A stretch of 64,000 bases of DNA from Phytophthora colocasiae (GCA_018806915.1 JAGKQI010000048.1:62001-126000); one strand, 5' to 3'. Positions 9,074 through 19,330 are shown, counted from the first letter of the stretch. Numbers and translations: made by a program. Notes: generated by a model from the letters alone, not told the origin.

Positions 9074-11398
9074 CAGGGGTTCCGAAAAATACTCGGAAGT
9101 GGAAATATATTCCGTATTTTCGGTGAAATTATTTATTTCACGGTTCCTGGGACAAGAATAAATTATTTACGGAGATCTCACGACTAGAATGAATTATATA
9201 TTTTAATATTCAAAACCTTCCATCCATTATATTTAATGTACAACCACACCTACTCATTTGAGTTCAAGTATATCATGCTAAAACGCCATTTACTTAAACC
9301 TGTAAAAGTTATTAAGCAATAGTGTCCAGTAGTTGCCTCAATGGTACCAGTTCATCATAAAGGATCACTTTTCTTTTATCCAGCATCGCTGAAAACTTCT
9401 CCCAACCGCCAACCCAGCGTTTAACCAGCAGAAATGGTGCGCGAAACCACTCTTATGCTTCCTCAGGGGAAACAGGGGATCTTTACGCCGAAGCAAGTGG
9501 CTCAGTTCTTTTTTACACGCATAGTTGACGACAATAACGACCCTACGGGATACTTTGAGTGCAAGGCGTGCGGGAAATCCCGTAAACAAACTCAAGGAAC
9601 TGGCTACACTAACCTAGTAGGTCATGTTCGCGTCGAACATCCGACGTACGAGCGTGAAATGGAGAGCGCTTCCGCTACTTCTACTAGGTCTTTCATCCCC
9701 TGGGTTCGACAGAAGGCGTCAAACCGGTTTGGGTGGATGAAGTGGGTGGTAAAAGCAAATCTCCCACTGGCCTTTGTTGAAAACCCGCTCTCGCGCCGGT
9801 AAGGACAAGAATTTAAATCGGTACCAGTACTTGAAGATTAATTTATGGATCTTGTATTTTGTGTACAGATACACTAACTTGGCGCCAGTGTCAGTGGACA
9901 CGTTGCGAAGCAACATGGAGGCAGTGACGCGGGAGGTGGAAACTATCATCGGTACTGAAATGCCAAATGATTTTGGCCTGATGCTGGACGGCTGGAGTAA
10001 CGGCAGTGAGTTCTACCTTGCTGTGTTTGCGGTGTACGTGAGCGAAGGCACCGCGCGGTACCCTCTTGTGTCGATGGCACCAGTGGTGCGAGGACCTGGT
10101 GATGACCATGGAGCAGAGACGTTGATGGAAGCTCTCTCAATTTTCCTCCCGTTTTTCGGAAAACAGCTGTCGCAATGCCGGTTTCTAGTCGGCGACAACT
10201 GCTCAGTCAACAAGCGGTTGGCCAACCTCATGGATGTCCCGCTTGTTGGCTGTGCAAGTCACCGGCTGAACTCTGGCAATGAAGGAGCTCCTGGCACCTT
10301 ACGAGGACGATCTAGACATAATCCAGCGATTGATGAAAAAGCTAAGGACCCTAAAAGAGGATCAAAGCTGAGGTAAGTTTTTGCCCTCTTTCCAATTGTA
10401 TTTTGTGCTAATAATAATTAATTGCTCCTCTATATTAGATTATTGACTCCTTTACGGCCTGTGCTGCGCCAAGAAACACGGTGGGGTTCTACCCACGCCA
10501 TGCTGCGCCGCTACTTCGAGCTACGTGGTTTTCTTTCCATGGACAACGAAGACATCGCTGAGTTTTTGCCCTCGCCAGCAACGCACAAGCGTCTGAAGGT
10601 ACTTCTGGATGAGCTATCGGACTGTGAATCGGTGTCCTTGGCGTTGCAGAAGGATGACGTCGATCTTCTCGGGGCTCGAGATCTACTTGATGGTCTGATT
10701 GCTGTGAAGCCGATACTTAAGACGTATCTTGGTAAGTTTGCATTTTTCTAAAGGAAGTTTGAATTTCACTAACCAACAATTATTTTTTTGTAGGAACGTC
10801 GGCAAATATTATTCACTCGCCATCATTTGAGTCTGGATGCTGTAAGGTGCTAGCAGGTGAATCGGAAAGACTGTCCCGAGCCGAAAAGGCAGCTATGCAG
10901 CCGTTTGAGCGCGTGGAGGAGACTGGCTCAAGCGCTGAAGTGCAAATGTTGCAGTTGGAGAGTTTTGCAGAGCGCATTCTCAAAAAGCACAAGGTGAAGG
11001 CTTCGGAAGTCAGCTATCCACTCGTCAGTGCAATCCCTCCCACGTCAAACAAAGTTGAACGCTTGTTTAGCGTTGCCAGGGCTATGATCGGCCACGAGCG
11101 CCAGGCACTATCGCCTATAGCGGTTGAGATGCTGCTTTTCCTGAAAGTCAACGCCTCCTACTGGGGTGTGGAAGTCGTTGACAGATGCATTTAGAAAACA
11201 GTACAGCAGCACATGAACTGACATCAAGGGACTGTGAGCAGTGCATGTTTCTCACGGTTCTTCGCGGTGATATCAATTATTTACTGCGACGTTTTGATAG
11301 TTCTCAATTATTGATTTCTTTGAGTTTCTTCCTGCAATGCGTTACGGGCTGGAGTCCAATGGAGAAAATGAGTATCAGTACAATATTCGGAACCCCTG
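9074..11398 (+). mobile_element. hAT transposon inserted in the bZIP gene
   Basis: Terminal inverted repeats begin CAGGGGTTCCGAA (9074 inward; 11398 inward on the minus strand). The 8-bp target TTCGTAGC is duplicated at 9066-9073 and 11399-11406. Eight-base duplications and CAGGG ends are hAT hallmarks. The element is 2325 bp and carries its own transposase gene. Removing it with one target copy joins the two bZIP halves in frame. Confidence 0.95.
9434..11194 (+). pseudogene. hAT transposase, four exons, two apparent frame breaks
   Basis: This gene encodes the transposase that would cut and paste the element. The N-terminus has a BED-type zinc finger (FECKACGKSRK..YTNLVGHVRVEHP). The catalytic core includes PNDFGLMLDGWSNG and FLVGDNCSVNKRLA; the hAT dimerisation region closes it (PPTSNKVERLFSVARAMIG, then EMLLFLKVNASYWG). 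GT-AG introns at 9799-9868, 10373-10438 and about 10732-10793 join conserved sequence. Around 10275-10370 the conserved frame shifts by one base and then back, so the protein is broken unless these are sequence errors. It ends at 11194. Confidence 0.8.
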
Positions 11399-11684
11399 TT
11401 CGTAGCGCTTCTCTGGATTCGTCGTCCTTGTTGGTCGGTGTAGCTGAGACGGCTAAGCAGGTGACTGGGCTTGGCTGTATTGGTAGAGGAACCATCGATG
11501 TCGACTGACACTCTCCTGTGTCGACATAGGAAGGGAAAGTTGTCTTCACACCCTTGAAAGTGTTAAACCTTTTTTTACTTGACGGCAATTGCATACTTCT
11601 GATGTGATGGCTATCACCCCATTCCAATGGTCTGTCGCGTGAGCGATTAGGATCACTTGAATTTCCAGAGAAGACGTGGAGCAT
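11399..11684 (-). CDS. bZIP transcription factor, 5' part (gene interrupted)
   Basis: From the ATG at 11684 the frame reads a Ser/Pro/Thr-rich N-terminus (FSGNSSDPNRSRDRP, then TGECQSTSMVPLPIQPSP) and ends with TNKDDESREALR at the transposon boundary. It then continues in frame at 9073 into the basic region. The ATG at 11735 lies directly against the pogo element; 11684 is chosen because similarity to the second bZIP copy at 16443 fits it better. Two insertions hit this gene: hAT in the basic region and pogo about 50 bp upstream of the start. Confidence 0.75.
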
Positions 11685-11856
11685 GGTGGCCCACCAGGTG
11701 GGGTGTTCATAAACTAGAACACAATCGAATTGCATACCGCCTCACCCCTGTCCTAAGCGAAGTGCAATGTGTGGTGATTACGGCAAAATACATTTAAAGA
11801 CTCCAAGTTAACAGTCCCGACGGTACAAATTAATAAAATACCAGTATTACAAATTA

Positions 11857-11929
11857 TGGACACGGCGGGAATCGAACCCGCGTCCATCCGCGTAAAAGGC
11901 GGTGCTCTTACCATTTGAGCTACGTGTCC
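11857..11929 (-). tRNA. tRNA-Lys-like gene (anticodon UUU) inside the pogo element
   Basis: On the minus strand the 73 bases fold as a cloverleaf. The 7-bp acceptor stem pairs GGACACG with CGTGTCC, followed by an A discriminator. The D arm is GCTC/GAGC around AAATGGTAA, and the T arm is GCGGG/CCCGC around TTCGATT. The anticodon loop is CTTTTAC on a 4-bp CCGC/GCGG stem; the fifth pair would be A-A and position 26 seems missing. A and B boxes are intact. It begins 25 bp past the transposase stop, on the same strand, within the transposon ends. Confidence 0.8.
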
Positions 11930-11954
11930 AAGCTCAATTGGTTACCTTTACATT

Positions 11955-13637
11955 TTATACACATAACAATTCTATTGTATTTCTAAATATTAAATTCTTC
12001 ATCAGAGCTGCTCTCGTATTCATCAGCACTATCAATGACTGTACCTGTAGCACCAAGTTCGGCAATTCCGTAATATCATCTATATCAGACGTAGAAACGT
12101 GTGATTCGCTGCTTCGTACGTCGCAGAGTAGGTCTGCACCGGCAAAACCACCAACAATAGTCTTTGAACTTAGATTTCTCCAGCTTTCGCAGATCCACGA
12201 TGTGATGTCGACACGTTTAGGGGCTAACATCTCGAATTTCGACGTAGGTTCTTGATCTTGAAGGGCTCGGATCTTCTCAGAAGCTACCTCTTGAATCTCT
12301 TCTCTCGCGATCCTCACGATGGCGTCCTGTAAGCGCTGTCTTTCGTTCGAGCGGCTACGTTCCAGTGCATGATGCCTGCCTATTTGAGCACTCAAGTCAT
12401 CAAGCCAGAGACCTCGTAAACGATATTTAAAGGGTTGATTCCAAGCAATGTCAGCGGGTTGACAGACATACGTATAGCGAGGCGGGACCTTCATCATGAA
12501 GAGATTGATTGAAGCAGCATAGTCTTTAACCTCATCGGTCCAGTGACCACTGAAGTCATCCCAAAGAAGCAATATCTTCTCCGCGAGATTGTCACGACTT
12601 CCAAAGTGATACTTTAGAAATGCAACAGAAATATTGGAGTTCCACCAGGCCGTTGGGTTACCGTAGATACGGCAACCGTGTAGAGCTTGAAGTCCGTAGA
12701 TCTCTTTCCAAATGCGTACTCCAAATCCGTGTCTGACTGAGTCATTCTCCTGTTGTACATGCTCCCGACGTGACACACCGCTCTTGAATACAACAAAGGG
12801 ATCGTACTTATTTCCGAACCAATCACCAAGCAACATTACAGTCGCGCGCTCTTTATCTTTGCCGGAGCATTTTACCCAAATTGTTCTTGCGCCTTTGGTG
12901 TTTACTGTTTTGCTTGGAAGGTACTCAAAGAACACAGCTAGATAATACAACAATAACTAGTTAGTTATTCCAACAGTTAAGACTTCGCATTATTATGGGG
13001 CCTTACCCGTTTGGTCTGCGTTGAAAACGTTAGTGATACCGTGCTCAATGATCATTTTTCTTACCTCAGCGCTGAACTTTGCTTTAGCTGCGGCTGCATC
13101 TTCTGGCGTCGTCTGTCCTTGGCGTGTGCGTGCACGAATCGAAAGCTTGTGGCGTTTCATGAACCTCCGCCTCCATGAATGAGACGCTTTGAAGATGTCG
13201 CGCGGGAGGCCTTCATCATCCGCTACTTCCAATGCTTTAATCTGCAGCATTTGGGACGACACAGGACATCCCTCTTTGCGCAAGGTGTTAACCCAGAGAA
13301 CTATTTGACTCTCAGCTTGACTTGATAAAATTGTAGCTTGTCCACTGTACCGAAGATTCTTTAGATGGCCTTTTCCCTCTTCACATACAGCAGCGATATG
13401 CTTATCTTGTTTTTTCCATTTGGAGTTCTGCTTCTGCTTGCGTAACTTTTCAGCATCAGTATAGGAAGGGTAGAAATGGGTAATAGCTTCAGAAACACTG
13501 TGGCCACCATCAATATAGTCTAAAAGGCGCTTCTTGTGAGTGTAGTCAACAGCGATACGAGTGTAGCGCCCGCTTGTGCGAGGTCTCGTCATAGCAGATA
13601 TGGCATAGAAGAACGTGGAGTGACCTATAATTATCAC
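11955..13637 (-). CDS. pogo-type transposase (DDE, CENP-B-like HTH)
   Basis: The N-terminal exon has a helix-turn-helix region (KKRLLDYIDGGHSVSEAITHF) and a second DNA-binding segment around ASHSWRRRFMKRHKLSIRAR. The catalytic domain shows FNADQT, LLLWDDFSGHW and YVCQPADIAWNQPFK, matching the three acidic positions of the DDE_1 family. A 69-bp GT-AG intron (12938-13006) joins NADQT to AVFFEYLPSKT without loss. Start may be the ATG at 13637 or, more likely, 13592 (MTRPRTSGRY). The frame is intact over both exons, so this is the best candidate in the window for an active transposase. Confidence 0.85.
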
Positions 13638-13814
13638 TTTCGAAACAGCATTTTAGCTACCTCCATATGCTATAAATAGACTTTGGCGATTGGCTGTAAT
13701 CGAACTTCGCTTAGGACAGGGGTGAGGCGGTACTGTACATCCGAGATTGCGTCAGTAAAATCGACACGTCAACATTAGTGCGATAGAGTTTCATTAAATT
13801 CAATTGATGTACAC

Positions 13815-14173
13815 AAGGCACAACTACACGGAGACAAGACTCAAGGAGTTGGCGCGGTCGCAGGCTCATCAACGGCGGCCCATCGGGCAAAATTCCCAAG
13901 AAATTCAAGCGTACCGGTCATAGACTAAGGGTAACCGAGTAGCCGTAGGAAATTAGTTACTGTAGGAGTAACCTTGCTTAGACGTCAATGCGCCTGTTTC
14001 GAACAGGCTTCGAAAATAAGTACCTTATATTATGACATAACCCTGTGAAAGATGATAGTGAACTACATTCCGCGCCGCACAACTCGACGAAGTCGTACAA
14101 CAACGTGTACCATGGGCGCCGATAGAGCTATTAACGCCGATCTCGTGTGGGTTCGAGTCCTCCCCCCCCCCCC
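13815..14173 (+). mobile_element. Unclassified insertion with 15-bp target duplication
   Basis: TCAATTGATGTACAC is repeated exactly at 13800-13814 and 14174-14188, enclosing 359 bp. The right end carries GTGGGTTCGAGTCC, a good B box, directly before a run of Cs. No matching A box was placed with confidence, so a SINE is likely but not proven. It lies just upstream of the pogo insertion. Confidence 0.5.
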
Positions 14174-14188
14174 TCAATTGATGTACAC

Positions 14189-15329
14189 GTATAAAGTTGA
14201 TCGCAGACAATGCACGTGATACGTAAAATGTTGGAATATTTACATCCGGTGGAAGTTCTTCTCGAACTCAATTTACCACGTGGCGTGAGCTTTGGATCCG
14301 CATATACAGTATCCGTTACTCAACACTCTTGCGGTTTCCACTATCTCTGTAGCAAGACTATTTCTCATTTCGCCCCACACGAGCCACAAGACCTGCTACA
14401 GCTCCTCACTTCTTCGTGGATTCGGATCTGTTGCAGGAGCGACTGGAAGTCCACAAGTGAAAGAATACAACGAATTGGTCGATGTTGGAAGTCTAGGGGG
14501 GACAGGGGATCTTGAACTTTTATTGCTCTTGGTGGTATATTTTGCAAAGCAGACAGTATTTCTACCCACACGTCCTTGTCAAAAAAACTCTCTCTGTAAC
14601 CCTGACTTATTGTCCTAATAAATTTGTTTCTTGGGCAACCCTCGCGTTGTTAGATCCAGTTTACCTACATGTACACCACAAGGCACTCAACTATTGGTAA
14701 ATGTTCTGCACCGTCTCCAGCTAGCTGTCAATCTTCAGGGCTTTCTCTACCACACCCGCGCGAACAAAACGTTCTTCTCGTTAAGATAATATCTTACATA
14801 TTATGTGAACACATCAAGGGCAGTATTGTAGTACAGTAGCAGAATGCAAGGAAGTTGAAGATTAACTGGTTATTCATGGTACTTATGGAGCAACTTCGAT
14901 TGTATCCCAGGATATGGAGGGCAATGTCGCATGGTGCAGCATCACGCAGAAAATCTACCTGGTCCAAGAATCGCTAGTTTTGCGCAAGAAATCTGCTATG
15001 GATACTACATGTACGGAAATCACGGATTGCGTGAGTGTGGAAACTAATGTACCTATCTGTGTCCATTCAAAGCTTTGCCGAGCCTTCCTCTGTGCTTGTT
15101 ACCGGTAACGATATCCGTCAGTCGATGCGATGCGTGAGTGTGTTCAATGTCATCCAGACATGAGTCTGGGCCCCAGACTCTCAGTGTTCGTAGTATTACA
15201 TTTTCAGGGATACCCGCTCTTCTCTCCGTGGATAGGGTATACTAGAACACGTAAGAGCTACTTTTTACATCATGTCCGTCAGCTACTCTGACTCTTACCT
15301 CCCAACACGCAAACCTCGTTATCGAAGAC
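14189..15329. other. Region with no supported gene
   Basis: Several open frames of about 60-108 codons overlap here without recognisable domains. Around 14855-14885 the sequence resembles the SINE body at 7641-7680 (GATTAACTGGTTATTC), suggesting a further SINE fragment. I found no intact gene. Confidence 0.35.
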
Positions 15330-15953
15330 ATGCCAACAGTTAAGAACTGCCGAGCAATGCCTCGATGCAGCGTACCGGAGTGCACTAAACAAGCCCAGAC
15401 TCGCAAGTTGTGCAAGGCACACGGAGGAGGAAAGCGATGCCGAGGTCCGAACTTCCTCCATGGGAGACACATAATCCTCGACTCTGTGCCAGTTTGACAC
15501 GGTCGTCGCTGCTCAAGCCTCAATTGTGCCAAGCTCGCGCAGTACAAGGGCCTGTGTCTCGCACACGGCGGAGGTCGTCGTTGCCGCGTTCCCAATTGCC
15601 AGAAGTTCGTTCAGATCCGCGGATGCTGCAAGTCTCACGCGAAACTTCAGGAGATGGTACTGTCTCGGACTTCGCTACCATTGAGTGACTGTGCCAGTCC
15701 GGCGGCGTTTCAAGAGGTTCAACTCAACCTCCACTCGTTCGATGTAACCAGCTATTCACCGCCGACGGGCGAAAACGATAGCTGTCATCGCTCTCACGTC
15801 ATCGATCCGATCATAGACTGCGTCAATATGCAGTCGGGCCACGCGTTTCCCCTGGAAATTCAAACCGCAGTGAAAGCAGAAACGATACCTCCACTCGTTT
15901 TGTATCGGCCCCTTTGTCGACGGCTGTACTGTCAAGCTAGAATTCTACAGTGA
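15330..15953 (+). pseudogene. WRKY19-like zinc-finger protein with one in-frame TGA
   Basis: From the ATG at 15330 the frame has Cys/His repeats: PRCSVPECTKQAQTRKLCKA then HGGGKRCRGPN, then CSSLNCAKLAQYKGLCLAHG and GGRRCRVPNCQKF..CCKSHA. It closes with the VLYRPLCRRLYCQ block shared with the gene at 1-309. This is the WRKY19-like finger family abundant in oomycetes, presumed nucleic-acid binding. A single TGA at 15495-15497 breaks an otherwise open 208-codon frame; the repeat before it also lost an expected Cys (PNF where PNC is usual). Either the gene is decaying or the stop is a sequence error. A bZIP fragment follows. Confidence 0.65.
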
Positions 15954-16442
15954 AGAATCTAGTTCGCGGATAATTCAACTGGTAACGTTACTGGTAATAA
16001 CCAGAATCAATTCGTCATAATGACTTTCATTCAATGAAAGTGTTGTTATTCGACCAATGTTTCATCTTGCGTGTGCATGTATAGTTTGTACTGTAGTAGC
16101 TAATTACATGAAATACACATACCATGCCAAGTTCGCAGAAGAAGAAAATAGTTGATTAACAGTTATCGCAGTACATCTACGCATCTTGCTTCTTCTAATC
16201 AAATTAGCTGGGCTTATCGTTGCCAATGATTGATGGTAGGTAGAACGTGTCAACGCGCGTTACCACACACACCACCAACGCACTTTAGGTTCAAACTCAC
16301 GCGATCAGTGATTTGTTTAATCTCAAGATCACCTCCTTCCCATGTACACAAAACAACCACATCTAATTTCGAGCATGTAGTTTTCTCTTACTTCATCAGT
16401 GTCATTCTAGCTTTTGCTGTCCAGTTTCAACCAAGCCTTAAA
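15954..16442. other. Spacer before the bZIP fragment
   Basis: No supported gene. Near 16150-16170 a GTTGATTAAC..GTTATC stretch again recalls the SINE body seen at 7650. The last 200 bp are open on the plus strand but are unlike any protein I recognise. Confidence 0.35.
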
Positions 16443-16714
16443 ATGGCATCGTGCATCTTCCAGTCGCCAAACAACGACCACCTTGAAGACATTTTAATCG
16501 GTCACGTGAGGCCACGTGACAGACGAACTGAAAGTTTGCCATCAAATAGTGAAAGGTTAAACCATTTCGAGAGCGTGATGACAATTTTCCCGGACACAAG
16601 AGAGTGCCAGTCGACAACATGGGTTATTCTACCGGTAGAATCGAGACCAGACGCCTACTTACCGGTTTCGACAGCAGCTACCAACACCAAACTAAAAGCG
16701 GGAAAGGTAGACTT
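16443..16714 (+). pseudogene. bZIP factor N-terminal fragment (second copy)
   Basis: The frame from the ATG at 16443 contains RPRDRRTESLPSNSERLNHF, TRECQSTTWVILPVESRPDA and VSTAATNTK. These match the N-terminal half of the bZIP at 11399-11684 (NRSRDRP, TGECQSTSMVPLPIQPSP, VSATPTNKDD). The match stops where a palindromic insertion begins. No basic region or zipper is seen on its far side, so the gene is truncated. The open frame runs on to 17069 only because the insertion happens to be open. Confidence 0.65.
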
Positions 16715-17028
16715 TTTTGGGGGTCGTATTTGGGTCGGGTCGGGACTTTTGGTCGGACGAAGATACCTTGAAGCGATGAAAGCTTTAGATACAGAAAACG
16801 ACAGAAGATGCAGGTCATCTTTCTGGTGTGCTGAGTGCATGATCCGGTTCGGCTATTCTTACTGGCAAGTAAAAGAAAACCACCTTCGCGACTTCCTCAA
16901 CAACAACGCCAAGAAAGCCACGTGTCTAGCTAGGTTAAACGTGTCTTGCTGGCTCAAGTATTTCGTCTGGAAAACACCCGACCAAAAGTCCCGACCCGAC
17001 CCAAATACGACCCCCAAAATAATCTACG
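16707..17028. mobile_element. MITE-like element with perfect 42-bp inner inverted repeats
   Basis: 16715-16756 and 16978-17019 are exact reverse complements (TTTTGGGGGTCGTATTTGGG onward). Imperfect pairing continues outward to GTAGA at both ends. GCGGGAAAG flanks it at 16698-16706 and 17029-17037, with one unpaired G on the right. A 9-bp duplication would suit a Mutator-like origin. The 220 bp between the arms show no transposase. Confidence 0.75.
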
Positions 17029-17158
17029 GCGGGAAAGACACTTTTGATCGACATGGAGCCAATATATGACAAAATGTTCGGTGTCCATGTAGTTGTGTAA
17101 TTATTTCAAAGTACTTCTTGCTCACCGTACACCTACAGTCTGTATGTAGTACTATGTA

Positions 17159-19330
17159 CTAGTACAAGAATGCCCGCAACGTCTCCACTTCGACCTTCCG
17201 GCGCCTGTGCTGTCCAATTTCACTTTGAGTCTCCGCCATATCGTCGCTGTCTCCGTCACAAACGGCAGCATCCAGAGCCGCGACGGCTGATAAGTAGTGG
17301 GTGCGCATACGGAGGTAGTGCACGCGAGCTGATCGTCCAGCCGCCACTCGGCTCACTCGATCCAACGTCAGCAGCTCTTCAATAGCGCGTTCGATCTCAC
17401 TGGGAGCAACGTGCACTGACGGAAGCTTCACAAGCGCAGTACTATGAGCAAGCTCTCGTTCTCCGACGGCATTATCTTCTGCCTTAGCCTTCGCTGTGTT
17501 CACGTCCGTCTCCGGGTCTTCATCCGCCGCGCCAGTGTCCATTAATCCATCGTAGTCAAAAGAGCCGACACGAAGACCACAGCTATCCGGTACCCATTCC
17601 TGCATGATTGGCGTGTTGTATGTCACTGTAACAGCGCCCACTGCTAAACTCTCCAGTGCCATTTCCTCATACTTTTCCATTTCCGGTGGAACTGGGAACA
17701 GGTGCGTACCGATGGTATTTTTGAGTCTCACAATCTCCTTTAACGAGTTCGCTTCCTCTTCGCACACCAGGTCGATGTTACTCTGACGCTTGGTCGCCTT
17801 CTTCCCTGGCTTTTTAGGAGTATCCAGACGCTCAAGCCATTCCTCAGCAGCTCGGTCCGGGTCAGCAGCCTCCGCCGCTTCCGCTGCTTCAGCATCAGCT
17901 TCATAGTCCTTCAACTTACTGCTCAAGATTCGCTGGAACGACCCACACAAAGCCAATGAGCGTTGGAAACGCACATGGAGCATTGGCCACTCCGGGTGGG
18001 CGACCCAAGCAGCAAGAAGCTCCTCCGTGAACTGTTGTTTCTTGTCTGCATCGCCCACCACTACGACGTGCAGATATTCATCCCATTTCTTGCGGATGTG
18101 TCGATTGTACACATCCGGCACTGTGGTTTTAAGCAGGTAAACGCCAAAATGGCTCGATGCGAGGTCGGAAGTGCCCAAATCCACCGGCGACGTCCGTCCC
18201 AACGCATTTAGCGCGTTGACACCTGCTCTCCCTCTATGGTCTCGTTCTTCCTGTCTCTCCTGTCTAAACTTAAGCATCTGTCGAAGAGCGAACTCCGTCT
18301 TCACCAGCACCAGATCCGGGAATCTTGTGGCAAAGAGCGCTGGTCGCATGGCACTCAATGGGAACAAGGCTGCGAACACTCCAGTAGCTGCACTCTGCGT
18401 CTCTGAGGCACTGTCAAGCGAACTCGACCCCACCGCTACATGAACCCGACTTGCCATCTTCGAATGGGCACTAGCAGCTACAATTTGACTGCGAGGCCAC
18501 AAGAATGCCAACTCCGTAGCTTGAGACATGGCACTATCACTACCCGTAGGTATCACTGCCAGACACGTCCACGGCAGTCTCACCTGTCCTGGTTGCCTAG
18601 CTCCTGGACTGTATTGCTGCTCGAAGCGACGCTCCAAAAACCTCAAAGCTGCTGCTCCAGGCTGCATATGAGAACTTGGTACTGTGTTGGGCAACATAAG
18701 ATCAGCTGAAGCCAGTAGTCTCTCTCTGAACACGCACTCGTGGACTCTCAGATCTAAAGAAACAGTCTGGAACTTCCAATAAATGATCAGCTGCAGCAAC
18801 ACAAGGCTGACACTAGCGTAAGTGAGCCATTGAGTGGGATAAACCCAATACTTCACTGGAGCTGTAGGATCTCCTCTCCACCTCTTGAGCCATTCTTTAG
18901 GACCAATAAACAGCCAGGAAGTCTTCTGTCTCCATTCTTCGACCTTGGATGCTGCAGCAGGGAACTTGGCAGCCCAAACAACATAGAGCAACTGAAGCCA
19001 AGTTGTCACTCGATTCCAAATGTGTTGCAGCAACTTAACCAGACGTTGTAATAGTGAGCTATTCTTAGCTCGAAGTAGCAATTCTTGGTCTTCACCTGAA
19101 GTTTTAGCTCCGTTTTGCTTGCCAGGACTCACTTTACCCGCTTTTAATGGCGAATTAACTGAACTGTAGCTCTCGCCGTCGCTGAGTGAGCCTGAAGCTG
19201 ACGCTGCAGACGTCAAATCGCTCTCGTTGAGTGTGATACTTTCGGTGGTTGTGCTTTCGCTCTCCATCCCCTCGAAGAAGCTGCGCCGACGCAGGCGAGA
19301 CGTCGGTGGCGGGTCCATCTCGCTCATCAT
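17159..19330 (-). CDS. Conserved membrane protein, possibly glycosyltransferase-like
   Basis: This intact 723-residue protein starts at MMSEMDPPPTS (19330); the in-frame upstream extension to 19483 looks non-coding. A Ser/Thr/Glu-rich cytosolic N-terminus is followed by one clear transmembrane helix (TYASVSLVLLQLIIYW, about residue 180), suggesting a type II membrane protein. The C-terminal third has FPVPPEMEKYEEMALESLAV then GAVTVTYNTPIMQEWVP. This recalls the P..E....ALEALA.GAVPV...P.M.E pattern of GT-B glycosyltransferases, followed by E-I-E-R-A-I-E-E-L. An acidic Ala/Glu insert lies between. The enzyme call is inference; Golgi location is a guess from topology. I do not recognise a named family. 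Confidence 0.6.
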   Translation of the reverse strand: MMSEMDPPPTSRLRRRSFFEGMESESTTTESITLNESDLTSAASASGSLSDGESYSSVNSPLKAGKVSPGKQNGAKTSGEDQELLLRAKNSSLLQRLVKLLQHIWNRVTTWLQLLYVVWAAKFPAAASKVEEWRQKTSWLFIGPKEWLKRWRGDPTAPVKYWVYPTQWLTYASVSLVLLQLIIYWKFQTVSLDLRVHECVFRERLLASADLMLPNTVPSSHMQPGAAALRFLERRFEQQYSPGARQPGQVRLPWTCLAVIPTGSDSAMSQATELAFLWPRSQIVAASAHSKMASRVHVAVGSSSLDSASETQSAATGVFAALFPLSAMRPALFATRFPDLVLVKTEFALRQMLKFRQERQEERDHRGRAGVNALNALGRTSPVDLGTSDLASSHFGVYLLKTTVPDVYNRHIRKKWDEYLHVVVVGDADKKQQFTEELLAAWVAHPEWPMLHVRFQRSLALCGSFQRILSSKLKDYEADAEAAEAAEAADPDRAAEEWLERLDTPKKPGKKATKRQSNIDLVCEEEANSLKEIVRLKNTIGTHLFPVPPEMEKYEEMALESLAVGAVTVTYNTPIMQEWVPDSCGLRVGSFDYDGLMDTGAADEDPETDVNTAKAKAEDNAVGERELAHSTALVKLPSVHVAPSEIERAIEELLTLDRVSRVAAGRSARVHYLRMRTHYLSAVAALDAAVCDGDSDDMAETQSEIGQHRRRKVEVETLRAFLY

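Larger units (their letters stand above)
11737..13730 (-). mobile_element. pogo-type transposon carrying a tRNA gene
   Basis: Perfect 27-bp terminal inverted repeats start CCGCCTCACCCCTGTCCTAA at both ends and are flanked by TA (11735-11736 and 13731-13732), the Tc1/mariner/pogo target. The 1994-bp element contains a transposase gene with one intron and, between the transposase stop and the left end, a tRNA-Lys-like gene. It sits about 50 bp upstream of the bZIP ATG at 11684. Confidence 0.92.

Noticed and set aside
13733..13799. Exon of the bZIP gene upstream of pogo
   Set aside because: The minus-strand frame joining at the TA site does not show protein-like sequence, and similarity to the second bZIP copy starts downstream at the ATG at 11684.
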